Assembly: GCA_947646735.1 (NCBI GenBank)
Contig: CANTFK010000195.1
Location: 101,938 to 165,937, forward strand
From: Peronospora farinosa
Lineage: Eukaryota > Oomycota > Peronosporomycetes > Peronosporales > Peronosporaceae
DNA: 64,000 bases
Direction of reading: 5' to 3'
In this document: in pieces, positions 24,575 to 36,963 of the stretch
Layout: each line of letters begins with the position of its first letter
Position numbering within the stretch: position 1 is the stretch's first letter
Program-made: the position numbers and the translations under genes
Notes under the pieces: generated by a model
What the model was told of the DNA's origin: nothing
Seen by the model: the letters and a program-made list of their open reading frames with translations, nothing else
The model's database searches: none

Positions 24575-24720
24575 TGACTGATAGTATACTAATTCATGAA
24601 TCATGACATTAAATCATGAATCTGAATTATGAATTTATATCATGAATCAGCCCTGAGAAAAAACGAATTTTAAACATGAATCAGGCGTAATTCATATAAA
24701 ATATGAATTGGGGTGTAGGC
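24575..24720. repeat. AT-rich 'gaatcatgaatc' repeat, copy 2
   Basis: This is a second cluster of 'tcatgaatc'-type units on the other side of the small frame at 24335-24514 (for example 'aattcatgaatcatgac', 'aaatcatgaatctgaat', 'tatcatgaatcag'). Confidence 0.6.
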
Positions 24721-24807
24721 TCAAGTGACCAAGCACATCCCAAATCGTATCATTACCGCCAGCCCGTCTAAAAAAAGATTTAAACCATGTGTATACATCA
24801 ATCTGAG

Positions 24808-25815
24808 ATAGCAACGCCGTCCACAGACGTTTACACACAGAAACGCGGCGCTTTAAAGCTGTTGATATCGTCTCTTTAGCTGCATCTGCGCGTGTTATTT
24901 ATACCCGAAGTGAGACAAGTGGCTTGCAATCGGAGCTGGCACATCCTATGGTCTCAGCCCAGCGACATGTAAGATGTTCAGCGACAAGACAAGTGTAGAG
25001 CAGATGCAAAAATCGTGTAAGTACATTAAAGGTGCTGCAAACACAGCGCTAAAATTGCACAGGTCTTGTACTTTGTTTACTAACTATTTTGAATGCATTA
25101 AATGTAGAATTTGGTAAAGTTATTGCACTTGTATCAAAGTAGGTAGAAGTAAAAGTAATATATATTTGGTGTTTACTTCTCCTACGTGCCGATCTCGTCG
25201 CCTCGTCCCATCTGACAAGTTGTCACACCATTAGTTTATCAGGTGAGGTCGCATCTTACTTGTGACAGGTGTTGCACTGTATCCTTAAGACCTTGTCGAC
25301 CTGTCAAAAACAATAGTTTCTAACATTAAAGTTGACGCTGGCATGCCAAAGTGAGCGCTAACAGAAGAACACACATATGAACGGCGTCCTTCGATCACTC
25401 ATTGCGCGACCGATGTCTGAGCTGTGTCTCAGAAACAAGTACGTGGCGACGTTAGCGTCAACTTTATGTACGCAATTGAGTCGCTGATCGCACGCTGCGG
25501 CACGTACGAGGGAACGGCCACTGTCTTTATTAAAGCTCGCTCTTGTCGTCATCGGGAGATACCTAGGACAATAACGTGATGCTGCTAGTAAGGGATTAAT
25601 CTGCTTCTAAGTACAGCATTTGTATACCAACTACATACCAAGTACAACATTTGCATACTAATACAGAGATGAAATGATTGACATGATGTTGGGTAGAGCA
25701 TCTACACACGGGTTTTTGTAATCACAAAGAGGCAGCTCTTGCGCTCGTAAACAGCACTATCCCGTGCACAGTATTGACAGGCGCCAGCCTCCTCGGCGTC
25801 GCACGTTTGAAGCCC
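24808..25815. repeat. Dispersed repeat, copy 2
   Basis: Similar to 208-960 along most of its length, with an insert at about 25090-25335. The insert includes 'gtaggtagaagtaaaagta', which also occurs at about 62225. No coding frame is shared. The block ends with 'ggcgtcgcacgtttgaagcccctgcc', as copy 1 does, but no hydrolase follows here. Confidence 0.7.
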
Positions 25816-26285
25816 CTGCCTCCGTCTTAACTTCGTCGCGTTTAAAGATTTAGCCTCGACGTTAGAGAGAGAGACAGACGAGTCTATTTAACCTCTTAGG
25901 GATTGCAGGATGTCTGGTAGTTTCTAAGCCTGGTTAGCAACGACGGTACTCGATCGAATCCGGTGATTGTATTGAGCTTGGGATTGTCCGGCTATGCTGA
26001 TGCAACATAGCTGCAGACGTGTACCGTTGTTCATGTATGTCCTTATAGACCGCTTGAGCGGCCCGTTTGTCTATTGTGTGTGGTTGCCGGAGCGACGACG
26101 CGTGTCGTGAGGTGTAATTATATGACCTTAGGGTAAGAACCAATACGCCTGTAAAGTCACCATGGAGTACGCGGCCCAAGTTATATTCGGCTAATGAAAG
26201 ACCTGTTTGGAGCAAACCTAGATTATAATGTTAAGAACACGGCCATTGCCGGTGCAGAATGTGTACTAAGATCCCCTACATATTT
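25816..26285. other. Unassigned stretch before the beta solo LTR
   Basis: No gene is recognised. It contains a 'gagagaga' run near 25865 and a 'ccgcttgagcgg' palindrome near 26050. It could be a scrap of an unrecognised transposon. Confidence 0.4.
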
Positions 26286-27345
26286 TGTAACAGGGCATCT
26301 AGTTACACGTAAACATGAACTGTATAAACATACTTAATGTGTAACGGGAGAGCCCGTTACATAATATCGACACTTATATGAAGTGTCAATAAAAATATTA
26401 TTATAACTAATAATATTTGACAATATTACCTTTTCTTATAATATTGTTCCTAGGTCTCCTTGAAGTTAGAGATGCCCTCTCATTGGTTGATATGGGCCAT
26501 CATATCAACCAACGCGCTAACCAATGACCGATGAACGCGCGCAATGAGTGGAGGGCAAGTTGTCAACATACATAGTTGTAGTTTAATATAGTTAACATAG
26601 GTTATAACAGATTAGTTTGATTAGACAATTAACTATATAAAAATACAATTTTCTTTTCCCTTTCAACTAAGCGTTTGTTTAGTTGATAAGCTTCCTCTGC
26701 TCACGTGTACGTGATGTTTTGAGGCACCTGCTTTCACTGTCATCAGTAAAGGTAGACTATACTGGCATCAGTATAGTCGGAGGGTGCCCCATTACATAAT
26801 GTAAGGTCTAAAAGTATCCATGATTTTTTTTGACCTGTCACTTGGGTGCGATACACAAATGTGATCCACCCTTGTGAATGTGATATCCATTGATGAATTC
26901 ACTTGGGAAGGGACGACGCTAGTTGAAGATAAGCATCGCGACGTCCCAGAAGGACGTCATTTTTATTATCAAACTTCTGAACAAGAAGTCACCGACGTCA
27001 CGCAGAAGCTTTTCAGCTTCTCGTGCGTGGTGCTTTGCGTTTAGGAAATTCAAGACTGAGTTATATTTAATGAATTATAATTACATATAAAAATTAACTA
27101 CTGATTGACTAATTATATAAAGATCGGATACGCGACTCTTTAGAAGCGTATCCTGTCGCATGAACTTAAATGTAGTTGCGCTCTCGCTTAAGCGAGAGGA
27201 AACTGGTGGTACGACTGCTTAAGCAATCGACCAACCACACATCCACCATTGCACGCAAAGGTAAGACGGTCTAACCGCTTCCTCGCTTGTGCTGAAGGTG
27301 TGCGCTAAGTAGTACGATGCAACTTTGTAGAGGTGCCCGTCTACA
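26286..27345 (+). repeat. Beta-type solo LTR, interrupted and internally rearranged
   Basis: The ends are TGTAACAGGGCATC and ..CCCGTCTACA. After removal of the nested insertion (26340-26796 plus a 5-bp target duplication) the length is 598 bp, close to the 601 bp of the LTR at 61480-62080. No gag or pol lies next to it. A segment near the middle is inverted relative to all other copies (26978-27174). No target-site duplication is evident at its outer ends. Confidence 0.88.
26340..26796 (+). repeat. Nested solo LTR (457 bp) with 5-bp target duplication
   Basis: The insert begins TGTAACGGGAG and ends GGGTGCCCCATTACA, and is flanked on both sides by TAATG (26335-26339 and 26797-26801). The ends are short inverted repeats (TGTAA..TTACA). 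This is the footprint of an LTR element that inserted into the beta LTR and then lost its interior by LTR-LTR recombination. Its family is not otherwise present in the window. Confidence 0.9.
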
Positions 27346-27704
27346 AAGTCGGTATAACCGCATCCTTACGCTGCTCGAAGGTGTTTGCTAGAAGCACGTG
27401 GCAGCTTATTTGAAGTGCCCGTATAAACTCGTTCTGACGTTGAAGCGCCGCTAATGGGCCATATATCCTTTAGGGATATGTCTCGCTAGTTGTAATGCAG
27501 ACAGTTACTTAACATTGTAAATCATAAACAAAGTTTAATGTCTTGGCACTTGATTCTGCAGTTCCTTAAACTGCAGCAAACAGCAAACATCATTTGCATT
27601 GCAGTGTCATGCAGCAAGCGAAAAAAAGACATGCTTAAGTAAGTTGAATTCAAGTTACGAAGTGCATAATTCCTTCTAACAAAAGTAATTCGCGACATGG
27701 GCAA
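27346..27704. other. Between solo LTR and element D
   Basis: No gene is seen. 'ggtataaccgcatccttacgc' and the following bases (27351-27430) resemble a diverged repeat of the LTR's own 3' end ('acgtggcagcttatttgaagtgcccgt'). Confidence 0.45.
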
Positions 27705-28341
27705 TGTAACGGAGTTACAAGACGGTTGAAACATCATTCCGAAAGTTTACGGTTGAAATTTCCTTTTATTGCATATAATGTATTCTTGATACTTCCCTTT
27801 AGAGAGGTATTAAGTATAAGCGTTAAGATACGGTATCCGTTAATACCGTATCTTATCGATTAGGATTCGATAATCGATATCGCTGTACTAAGTACACCAT
27901 GCACAGATGTTTGGACATCACATCGTCCAATAGCGAAGTCTGCATATTATAATTACTATTATAGTAATTAATCTAGTGTAGGGTACTTCGAGTAGGACTA
28001 TTCACAAAATCTTAATGCATAAATAAAATCAGTTCTCATTTTGAGTTAAAGAGAACAAGTCTCTCTGACTTTTTCTCTTGTGCACTTCGTGCGTTCGTTC
28101 TCTGAACCTTTAAGCTCCTAGATTGTTCTTGCACTATGTGCGTTGGTTCTTTGAACCTGAAGCTTATTGCTTGCCGACTAAAAGTCCCTCCTAGTTCCTT
28201 AGAAGAGGGCGGCTTCTTAGTCGTTTAATTAGTTCCTTAGAACTAAGTGGATTCAAGCCGTAAATTAATTATTCTATAGAACTAACAGGCTTTCAGTCTA
28301 AAAGTATTCCTCTGGCTAAAGAGGTATGTAGCTCCTCTACA
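27705..28341 (+). repeat. Element D 5' LTR
   Basis: The LTR runs from TGTAACGGAG to ..GCTCCTCTACA (637 bp) and matches 39635-40298 almost base for base over its first ~460 bases. A likely primer-binding region follows directly ('cttggtgtaacttgtag'). It includes a 'taagatacggtatccgttaataccgtatctta' near-palindrome and short repeats built on 'gttctttgaacct' and 'tagttccttagaa'. Confidence 0.9.
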
Positions 28342-28502
28342 CTTGGTGTAACTTGTAGTCAATCCTACACCTGAGTCTTTAAAGACTGACCCTCTGTGAG
28401 GATGGAGAGTCAAAAAAATTTTCTCTGAGGCGCAACGACTCGCACTATATAGATATCTGGACCCGATCAAATCGAGGCCCTTTTGGCCTAAGGCTCGGAG
28501 GT

Positions 28503-29193
28503 TTTAAATGCTCGCCTTGAGGCCTTTATGCGTTATGAGGCAACGCTACTCGGGCAGGTCCATGACCAGGCAGCGTCAGCTGCGCCTACACAGTATATCC
28601 CGGTATCTGTTCCCGATGCATAGTCAAAGGCTCGCCCACTCGTTTTAAACGCTAAAACCTTTGAGAGGAAGGAGGTAGATAATCTTCTCCTCTGGATCCG
28701 AGAAGTTGAAATGGCAATGGATGCCGCCATGCTTGTGTCAGATAAGCAACGAGTTGGCTTGGCCATTTTTAAGCTCTGTGGAAGAGCTAGAGAGTGGGCT
28801 CTAACGAGCGATGTATCTGTAAATGCTGCATTCCCCACATGGGAAATGCTTAAAAAGCAATGAACTTGCGTTTTTGCACCGACTAATCAGGCTTATCGTG
28901 TGCGCTCACGCTTCTTAGCTACCCGACAGGATAAGAAAGAATTGTCGGGCTATGTCCAAGAGTTGAGAACTCTCATTGCTGCTATGTAGCAGGACCCACT
29001 GGCAGAGGAAGTCCGAGTAACCATTTTTATGAGAGGACTTCGTACTGGGGTCGCCAGGACAGAGGTTTTTCGTTTCCAGCCTTAGAATTTTGAAAAGGCA
29101 GTGAGCATAGCGTTTAACGCTTAGTTTAATTTCAAATATGCTCGATATGGTCTGCCATGGTATAATTCAAATGCCTCTAACAGGGCGGAATCG
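28503..29193 (+). pseudogene. Element D gag N-terminal part, many stops
   Basis: The sense frame reads as a gypsy Gag ([100 protein letters not shown]). It is cut by stops near 28621, 28861, 28987, 29083 and 29122, most of which look like single-base changes. It shares the R..KKELSGYVQELR core with the gag of elements A-C but is a different family. Confidence 0.85.
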
Positions 29194-30711
29194 ATGAACC
29201 TCAGCCATGCCGAAGAAACTGAGCTTCAAGCTGCTGAGCAGCAAGGTAACATCCGTAGATGTTATATGTGCGGAAGCACTAGGCACCTCCGCCCTAGTTG
29301 TCCGTTGCGAAAGCAACGTCCAAATCGGAAAATCCAAAACCATACTCCTACCAAAATGCGAGCACGGCAGGAGAAACGTCAGCTCTCAGTTGGCGCGGGG
29401 CGCCCTACTGGGAAAGAACTAAGATCTGTTGAATCTTTAGAAGGTAAAGGTAAACAGGGCTTAGCCCCAGGTGGTTCTGTGGATGCTTCCATGGAACAGG
29501 ATGACAAACCAGGCTTGTTGGTTGTGTCGGCAACCGTTAAAGGTTTTGAAAAGCCATGGTCAATTCTAATTGACTCAGGGGCTTCAGTTAATTATGTTCG
29601 ACGTCGTTCCCTTATAGGAAGTCAACGGTATGCTGAGGCGCTAGAAGCGCAAGAGGGTGACAGTATAACCGTGCGTCTCGTGACCGGTGTACGTGTCACC
29701 GTTCCTAAAGTTCCGTTGAACTTAGGTGTGAAGTTCTTAGACTTCAATAGAGTTGAACGCTGTCTTGTCCTAGATTTGGACTCGAGATATGATCTCATTC
29801 TCGGTATGGCCTGGCTGGAACGTCATGAGCCGTGGAACGATTGGAGATCCAAAACCTTAAGCCCAACGCGCAATGTTCCTAGCGAAGCTTTGGAGAGTCA
29901 TGAACCCACCTTCGCTAGGAAACAAAAGTGCTATTGGCGCGAGCCATTAACTGATTCAGTTAGTGTGCTGGACATTGGAGTGTCTGAGTTGATAAACTCC
30001 GATGTCAACAATAATAGTGTCGAGCAGAGCTCAATGACACTTAGTGGAACGGCACGTACTCCGTTGAGTGATACTCAAAGTAATATGGAGACACTGGATG
30101 TCGGTAATGACATCGGCTCTCGTATAGAGCAAGTTAAGGTCGATGACCTTGTTAGTGATATTGGCTGTAAATGCGATTCACTGGATGTCGGTAATGACAT
30201 CGGCTCTCGTATAGATAGAGTGAAGGTCGATGAACTTATTAGTGAAGCCACTGGTACTAGTGGCCCACTGGATGTCGATAATGACATCGTCTCTCGTATA
30301 GAGCAAGTGAAGGTCGATGACCTCGTTAGTAAAGTCACTGGTACTAGTGACCCACTAGATGTCGATATTGACATCGGCCCTCGCATAGGGCAGGTTAATG
30401 TTAAGGGATCTGTTGACCTTGGGGATGATGGTATCTCAAGTACTTTGAAGAGTACGGTCTCGTCAATGAGACGGCAGCGTCGCCAGATGGCAGCTGCGAT
30501 ACATAAAGCGTCTGTTTTATCACGCAGTGATGTCAGTGACCAGTTGTACATCCTGGTCAACGGAGCGACAGGTGATGTAGATGATGAGGTTGAGGTTGAC
30601 CTTGAGGCCCTCCCATCACTAAATGCTCTCTTAGAGCTAGACGAAATGTCTGTGGATGAACTTCATCAAGCCTTGAAGGCTGGCGATCTATCCGATATGG
30701 TGGTCATTTGA
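29194..30711 (+). CDS. Element D nucleocapsid and aspartic protease with acidic repeats
   Basis: An open frame of 505 codons. It has a CCHC knuckle ([14 protein letters not shown], about residues 27-40), a basic stretch, an aspartic protease ([14 protein letters not shown] near residue 126, and [14 protein letters not shown] near residue 205), then a long acidic linker that leads into the RT linker. The linker holds four imperfect copies of a ~28-residue unit ([21 protein letters not shown] type) at about 30090-30390. The protease lies in the same frame as the knuckle. The first Met is arbitrary, since the frame is the continuation of the broken gag upstream. Confidence 0.85.
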   Translation: MNLSHAEETELQAAEQQGNIRRCYMCGSTRHLRPSCPLRKQRPNRKIQNHTPTKMRARQEKRQLSVGAGRPTGKELRSVESLEGKGKQGLAPGGSVDASMEQDDKPGLLVVSATVKGFEKPWSILIDSGASVNYVRRRSLIGSQRYAEALEAQEGDSITVRLVTGVRVTVPKVPLNLGVKFLDFNRVERCLVLDLDSRYDLILGMAWLERHEPWNDWRSKTLSPTRNVPSEALESHEPTFARKQKCYWREPLTDSVSVLDIGVSELINSDVNNNSVEQSSMTLSGTARTPLSDTQSNMETLDVGNDIGSRIEQVKVDDLVSDIGCKCDSLDVGNDIGSRIDRVKVDELISEATGTSGPLDVDNDIVSRIEQVKVDDLVSKVTGTSDPLDVDIDIGPRIGQVNVKGSVDLGDDGISSTLKSTVSSMRRQRRQMAAAIHKASVLSRSDVSDQLYILVNGATGDVDDEVEVDLEALPSLNALLELDEMSVDELHQALKAGDLSDMVVI

Positions 30712-31090
30712 CCTAACCTCGAGCTGAACTCATCCTCGTTTATCGATGAGACATCTGAAGATACTAAGGCGGCACTTAGTGCACGTAGTGGAGCATCTAT
30801 TCTGAAGAACCCTTCAGATCCCTACTATCCTTTAGTTAAGGAATTTCAGGACGTGGTTTGTCACGACCCACCGTCGGTTCTACCTCCTGATAGAGGTGTA
30901 CGTGGAACCAAATACTGCGTAACACGGCAGTGGCCTTTACCCAAAGAACAGTGTGACGTCATCGACTAGTTTTTGCGTGCAAAGAACGCAGAGGGTATGG
31001 TGCGCGAGAGCAAATCTCCGCACTCGACACCCACTTTCTGTGTTAAGAAACCGAATGGTAAATGGCGTATTATTCATGCTTATGATAAGC
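30712..31090 (+). pseudogene. Element D reverse transcriptase, N-terminal piece only
   Basis: After a stop at 30709 the sequence still encodes the pre-RT region (PSDPYYPLVKEFQDVV, VLPPDRGVRGTKYCVTRQWPLPKEQ) and RT block 1 (VRESKSPHSTPTFCVKKPNGKWRIIHAYDKL), with one further TAG at 30967-30969. At 31091 the sequence switches abruptly to element E. RT blocks 2-7, RNase H and the start of integrase of D are not found anywhere in the window. Confidence 0.88.
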
Positions 31091-32110
31091 TGTGGCGAAG
31101 CGAAGGAGTGAATTTGGCAAAGTGTGATCGCGTATTTTCGGTTAAGTCCGAAATGGCCAATTTTGATGTGTCGCGATCTCGCAGAAAGGTTTCAAGATGA
31201 CGTCAAATGGGATGGAACAGTGAATGGTGAAGTTTGCAGTTCTATGTGGGGTCAAATATGGCCTAGAAACTACGCAATTGCGATCTCCAGTATTTTTCGA
31301 TGGCGATCCGCGTGAACGCGATCGCTAAGAAGGAGGATTGGTACATCCAGGTATGTGGAATACGGTCTGGTGTGGATTACGTCGCTATGGAAGAATGGAA
31401 TGAGGTGGACATGACATGTCATATAGATGGACCATCTCACATGACCCGAGAAACGGTGAAGAAGACAAGTCGTGATCCGGCGGACCGCGATCCGATACTA
31501 ATTATTGGCATCGCGATCCGATACTAATTAGTACCGCGATTCGATACTAAAATGGTATTAGATCCAAGCGAGGTAGCGATCCAGATCGCGGCGATATTGG
31601 AGTGGACTACATTACAAGATCTGATATTTTTTCGAAAGGGCGATACGTGGCAATAGATCCTGAGCTACTGATAGTCAAGATCATAGGTTTTGGTATTTGA
31701 TTGGTTAACATTAAAAGAGTTCAATTTTACTTCTAATACACGTGTCGACTTCTTCTTCCGGGTTGGATTCTTTGGCCACCCGACGTCTCAAGGAAGTCTA
31801 CATACTACGCAAGTCATATCCCTGGATTGTTTGGCCAGGGATTGCAAGAATTCTCAACAAAACAACGCAAGCTGCGACTAGACGCAGAGGACTAAGAAGT
31901 CCAAATACAAGATCGCGAGACGGCTCAAGTGGTCAGAAGGCAAGCGTATTAAGTATCAACCAATTGGATAAGGCGATCTCAAGGGATATCAGGGCGACTC
32001 AAATAGAGCACCCCAAGAACAACTGCGATCGTGTGAGGGATTCCAATCGATCGCCCCCCACCTATCCCTAACACAATCAAGTTCAACATCGACTCAAGTC
32101 CACCGAGAAG
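31091..32110 (+). repeat. Element E 5' LTR and leader
   Basis: It begins TGTGGCGAAGCG at the break in D's RT. The blocks 'cgaaagggcgatacgtgg', 'gattggttaaca', 'ttcaattttacttctaatacac', 'gccacccgacgtctc' and 'aagtcatatccctggattgttt' recur at 41620-42260. The sequence is rich in 'gcgatccgata' type words. The LTR/leader border is not visible because no second LTR of E lies downstream. Confidence 0.65.
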
Positions 32111-32111
32111 A

Positions 32112-33347
32112 GTGCAACCCGCCCTAAAGACGGGTACACAAGGTGAGGAAGGAATTGCTTTACACGGAAACGGAGTACCCCCTCCGATAGTCGGTCGTCT
32201 GGGCGCCAGTGGAGGGCTGGAAACGCATCAGCAATTTTGCGAATCCCACTGCACCACAATGGTGCGCGTACCCGGATCTTCTGGTGACTCGGGATTTCAC
32301 GGTGAGTCCCTGAAAGAAGATGTAAAGGTCAAAAATGAACCTGGGATTGAAGCGTCAGCGGCAGAGGGATCGCCGCAGACGCGTGAAGAAAAAGGATCCC
32401 AGATCATCAGCGTTTTGAGAGGGGCGCAGATGAGCAGAAAACAAAAGAGGAAGATCCATCACTCGATCTGGATGAAAAACCTCTACCCCCTCCTAGGTCC
32501 TTTCGAGCAGCGAGTCAGACTCGGACCTTAGTGGATCAGACGCCGATACAGATCGACGCAACCTTTGTGTGGCTACAGTACCAGATCGCGTGAAGAAATA
32601 TAGTGATCAACGCGCGGGATCGGACCATTTGGATCAAGATCGCGGTCCAGATCGCGTGGGGAATCAGAAGGCTTGTACCCATTGTGGATCAAAGAAACAT
32701 GATGATCGTGGATGTTGGAAGAGACTAATGTGTCAGAAGTGTGGTCGCAAGGGACACCCTTCGGACAAGTGTTTTTACACCTGTGCCACCTGCGGAGATG
32801 TTCACGAGAATGGAAAATGTCGGATGGAAGAATTCTACAACATGATACGCAAGTGGTATGTTCCAACCAAGCATGTTGGAATGCTTCCGCCGAAGGCAGA
32901 AGAAGTGTTAAACTAGGACGCTCGCCAGGTTGGAATCTGGTACGAGCCGAGCGTTCTAGGCTCTGCATTTATGCATTCGTGGAAAGAAGATCGACAGATC
33001 AGGGCATTAAAACTCAGATCGACCCGATTAATACATGTGAGGATTCAAAAATTCTGCGTTCAATATCAAGCGTCGTAAGAGTTGATGAATATGCCCGATC
33101 GCCTGCGAAAATGGAGCTCGACTTAGCACCAGGTGAATCACGGGGATATTGGAAATATCATACCCCAGGAAAATGGTTCAAGCAAGCCAAGGCAACGGGC
33201 AAGATCAACAATGAAAAGGCGATTATGTTGTTTGATTCTGGAGCCGAAGTCTCGATCGTCGACACCACCTTTGCTCGTAAGGTAGGATGTGTCATTGACG
33301 AGAGTCAGAGGCAAAAATGTGTTGGGTTTGGTGAAAACACTACATGA
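32112..33347 (+). pseudogene. Element E gag/nucleocapsid and protease start, frameshifted
   Basis: A leading frame at 32112-32531 is hydrophilic and may be the Gag N-terminus. At 32569-32916 three zinc-knuckle-like units follow each other (CTHCGSKKHDDRGC, CQKCGRKGHPSDKC, CATCGDVHENGKC). A stop at 32914 and a frame change lead to the protease start, IMLFDSGAEVSIVD, at about 33225-33266 in the frame that ends at 33347. Knuckles in tandem are unlike the single CCHC of elements A-D. Confidence 0.75.
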
Positions 33348-34108
33348 CGGATGGTCGTACAAGAATCAAGATTACGCTGAATGGATCGCTAGTCTATTAT
33401 TTCGATGCTTGGGTAGGAGATCAAGTAGGTCAAGATGCGATCCTAGGAATGGATTTTATGGTCCCAGCTGGAATACGCCTGGATTTAGCAGATGGAACAC
33501 TTTGTTTGCCTGACGAGGTCAGGATACTTCTGAATGGAAGAAGACCTCCTTATCGGGCGACCATACAAGCGATCACAATTCCAGATCAATATGTGGTGAT
33601 CCCAGTGAGTAAATCGACCGAAGTGAATATCGGAGTTAGTCCTCCTAAAGCCAAGATCTGGGTGAGGCGCGATCCGAAGTGGGTACCTACAGTAACTACG
33701 GGACCGGGTCAGATCAAGTATCTACAGCTAACTAATATCGGCGATCAAGAAGTGAATTTAAGTCATGGAACGCCATTAGGTTGGTGTATGGTCGCTGATA
33801 TGATACCTCGGTCCCCGGGTTATGTTTCGGTGGGATCGCGTCGGTCTAACGAATGGCAGACATTAGCGTTCGAAGCGACAACGGATCGAGAAGAAGAACT
33901 ACTGGAAGAATTTACCGGACCGCTAGTGGATCATCCTTCATACCCTACGTCGAAGAAGATCTTAACACGCTCAAAGGAGGAAGCAGAAAAAAAGACCACG
34001 GAAACAGTGAAACTCACGACACGATCCACTGATGAATGCGATGCGATAAAAGAAATCCGTGGCAACAATGTGGAAGGTCTGGTGATCGAAGATGGAAGTG
34101 ACAACTAG
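33344..34108 (+). CDS. Element E protease C-terminal half and linker
   Basis: The frame continues the protease: LVYYFDAWVGDQVGQDAILGMDFMVPAG gives the flap and the conserved ILG(M)DF. A linker of about 170 residues follows, with QYVVIPVSKSTEVNIGVSPP and GHGTPLGW-like segments as found between protease and RT in gypsy elements. It is separated from its N-terminal half by a one-base shift near 33345 and from RT by a stop at 34106. Confidence 0.7.
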   Translation: MTDGRTRIKITLNGSLVYYFDAWVGDQVGQDAILGMDFMVPAGIRLDLADGTLCLPDEVRILLNGRRPPYRATIQAITIPDQYVVIPVSKSTEVNIGVSPPKAKIWVRRDPKWVPTVTTGPGQIKYLQLTNIGDQEVNLSHGTPLGWCMVADMIPRSPGYVSVGSRRSNEWQTLAFEATTDREEELLEEFTGPLVDHPSYPTSKKILTRSKEEAEKKTTETVKLTTRSTDECDAIKEIRGNNVEGLVIEDGSDN

Positions 34109-34122
34109 CGCAATCTCCATGG

Positions 34123-36963
34123 GTGATCAATGTGATCAGAGGGATGTCAAATGTCGATCACGCGCAAGGGCCGTGGGATGAAGAAAATTACACTCACAAT
34201 AACTACACACAGAAATGTATGGACCGCGATCCGACAATTAATGACCGCGATCTGGCTGATCTGGCAATCAATGACCCCGATCCGACAAATAATGACCGCG
34301 ATCTGGCTGATATGGCCATCAAAGACCCCGATCTGACAACTAATGACCGCGATCTGGCCGATCCAGTAGTTGAAGACCGCGATTTGGCCGATATGGATAG
34401 CGATGACCGCGATCTGGCCGATCTGGATCGCGATCTGCGAGAACAAGAGCAAGCTAGTGATACTACGACTATCAACGACGAATGTAATTTAGCCGGAGTA
34501 AGTGTAAAGATGAAGCCTGAAGACTCGATGTGTTATCACGAGAGTGGTGAATTGTATGCCGAAGATGTGGATCAGCATATGGCTGTTTTTCCTGAGATTG
34601 TGTCATCCACCGAAGAAGTTACGATTGATGATATCCAAGTGGGCGATCCGGGAGTTCCTCTAACCAAGGACCAAGAAGATCTACGGCAATTGATTTGGGC
34701 TAACCGACACTTACTCATCGGCAAAGGAAACGCGCTTCCTCCTGCAGCTCGAGGAGCAGTATGTGATATCGATGTTGGTGGAGCACACCCGATCGCACAG
34801 CGAGTACGACCGGTCGCTCCCAAATTTCGCGAGAAGTTAGCTGACCTAATCAAAGGATTACTATCAGCCAGGATTATCCAGCCGTCGACATCACCATGGG
34901 CTTTACCGATTGTGGTAATTATAAAAAAGAATGGTGTCGACATCCGATTATGCATTGACTATCGGCGGGTGAATCAACTCACGAGATTGATGGTGTATCC
35001 TATGCCGCTGATTAGCGAATTATTGCAAGATATGGATAAAGCTATGTGGTATTGTTCGTTGGATATGGCCAGTGGATTTTGGGTCGTGGAAATGACCGAG
35101 CGAGCAAGGATGATTTCTGCTTTTATCACGCCGTCAGGCCTGTTCGAGTGGTTACGAATGCCGTTTGGGCTAAAAAACGCTCCGCAGATTTATCAACGTC
35201 TAATTGATAATGCACTGTATGGATACCTCAAGATCGGTAAGGATCCAAACGCAATTTCCACAGGATCACTCGACCCCACTGATACGTTAACGGAATCGCC
35301 AAAGCTGGTGGATGTATTCACTGAAGGCGAACCGGATACTAGCCAGAAGCCATCTGTGCTCGGCCGAAGGTCATATATTGATGACATATTGATTCCAGCA
35401 ACATCGTGGGCCTCTTTATATGATAAGGTAAAGCGATTGATAGAAGTATGCAGTGAATGGAATTTGTCTATCAGTCTCGCTAAGGGTTTTTAGGGACGAC
35501 GTAAGGTATATTACCTGGGTCATCAAGTCTCACTTGCAGGAATAAAAGCTCATCCAAAGGATTTGGGATCACTGGTGAATATTTCGTTCCCAAAAACGTT
35601 GCGATCGATGCAATCGTTTCTGGGAAGCTTGAATTACTATAGCCGATTTGTCGAAGACTTTGCGATTTATGCGTCAGTGCTATATGGATTAAGGGAAGCA
35701 GATTTCCATGAAATCCGCTGTTCTGATAAGATGAATGCATTGGATTCGACTATCGCAACCAGGAATGATTCAGATCAAATGTTCGATATTGGGGACGATC
35801 CAGATCCAGAAGGACGGACTCGATGGGAAAAAGCGATGATCGCATTTACCATGTTGAAAGCCAAGATCGCTAATACCCCGATCCTCAAACACTTCGATCC
35901 AGATCGGCCTCCGGTAATTGTCGTATATGCGAGTAAATGGGCAGTTTCAGCAGCTTTGTTGCAGGAGTATGATGGCACATATTGGCCAGTTACGTTTACA
36001 AGCAGAACGCTGAAGCCTAATGAGATCAATTACGGAATGGTCGAGAAGGAGATACTAGCATTACTTCGGATTTCGGATATATGTTATTGCATGCTAGTCT
36101 CGCGAGAGATTAAAGTTCTTACGCGTTTCTCGACGATGGCCTGGTTGGTGCAATCCTCCGGTCTCAATGGCAGGCTAGGTAGGTGGGCCGCATTATTATC
36201 GACCTGCACTTTAAAGATCAAGAAATGTGAAAAGGGCGAAGATGAAATACTTGGTGCCCTGGCTGCAATTGTAACTCCCCGTGAAGAAGTCGATGAAGTG
36301 TTGATCGCGATCGCTCCCCGGAAACAGCCAAGGCAAACTCTAAGTATGCCACCGCCTACGGTGGAAGAAGATGAAAGTCTCTTGGTCGTCAGTTTCGATG
36401 GATTGGCACGAACCAAGCGAAAGGGTGGATCATACAGTGCGGTAATATGGAAACTTCCGGAGTGGACTATTGTGGCTGCTGCATCGGAATATGCAACGGA
36501 CTTAACAGTGAACGAAGCCGAATATCGGGGTTTACTATTAGGCTTTGATCTGTTGGAGAATCAGACTAGGGGACGCGTTATTATTTGTGGCGACTCCAAC
36601 CTAGTGATTCGACAGATGCGGGGTGAAATCGATTGCAAGGCTCCTGGACTGCAGTTGTTGCGACAGAAGGCAATGGAGAAGCTTCGATCATGGCCGATCC
36701 ATGAATTCTTACATATGAAGCGCGACTGGAACCAAAGTGCAGATCGACTGGCGAGTACTGCTTTACAGAAGGAAAAAGGTGTGGTCATCACTTCGGAAGA
36801 AGATCGGCAAGATCTCATTACCCTTAATAGACTGGATGAGTTGTTGAAGTCGAAGCGGACCGAATCGGTGGTTAAAGTTGCTGCGATTACCAGATCAACT
36901 AGGAGAAGACATCAACCACCCGAGATTTTGCAAGAAAAAATTTGTGCAGCAAATGCGAAGTGA
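34123..36963 (+). pseudogene. Element E reverse transcriptase, RNase H and second (archaeal-type) RNase H
   Basis: One frame of 947 codons is interrupted by a single TAG at 35491-35493 (F-stop-GRRKVYYLGH). The parts in order are: acidic D-rich repeats (34217-34440), RT (WALPIVVIIKKNGVDIRLCIDYRRVNQL, SLDMASGFWVVEM, MPFGLKNAPQIYQR, catalytic SYIDDILIPA), with an insert of about 45 residues before the YIDD block, then the gypsy RNase H/tether region (VIVVYASKWAVSAALLQE, NYGMVEKEILALL), and a second RNase H at about 36385-36780. The latter has FDGLARTKRKGGSYSAVIW, NEAEYRGLLLGFDLL, CGDSNLVIRQMRGE and WNQSADRLAS, giving the D-E-D-D catalytic set. The first RNase H lacks obvious catalytic acids (YASKWAVS where TDAS is usual). 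Confidence 0.88.
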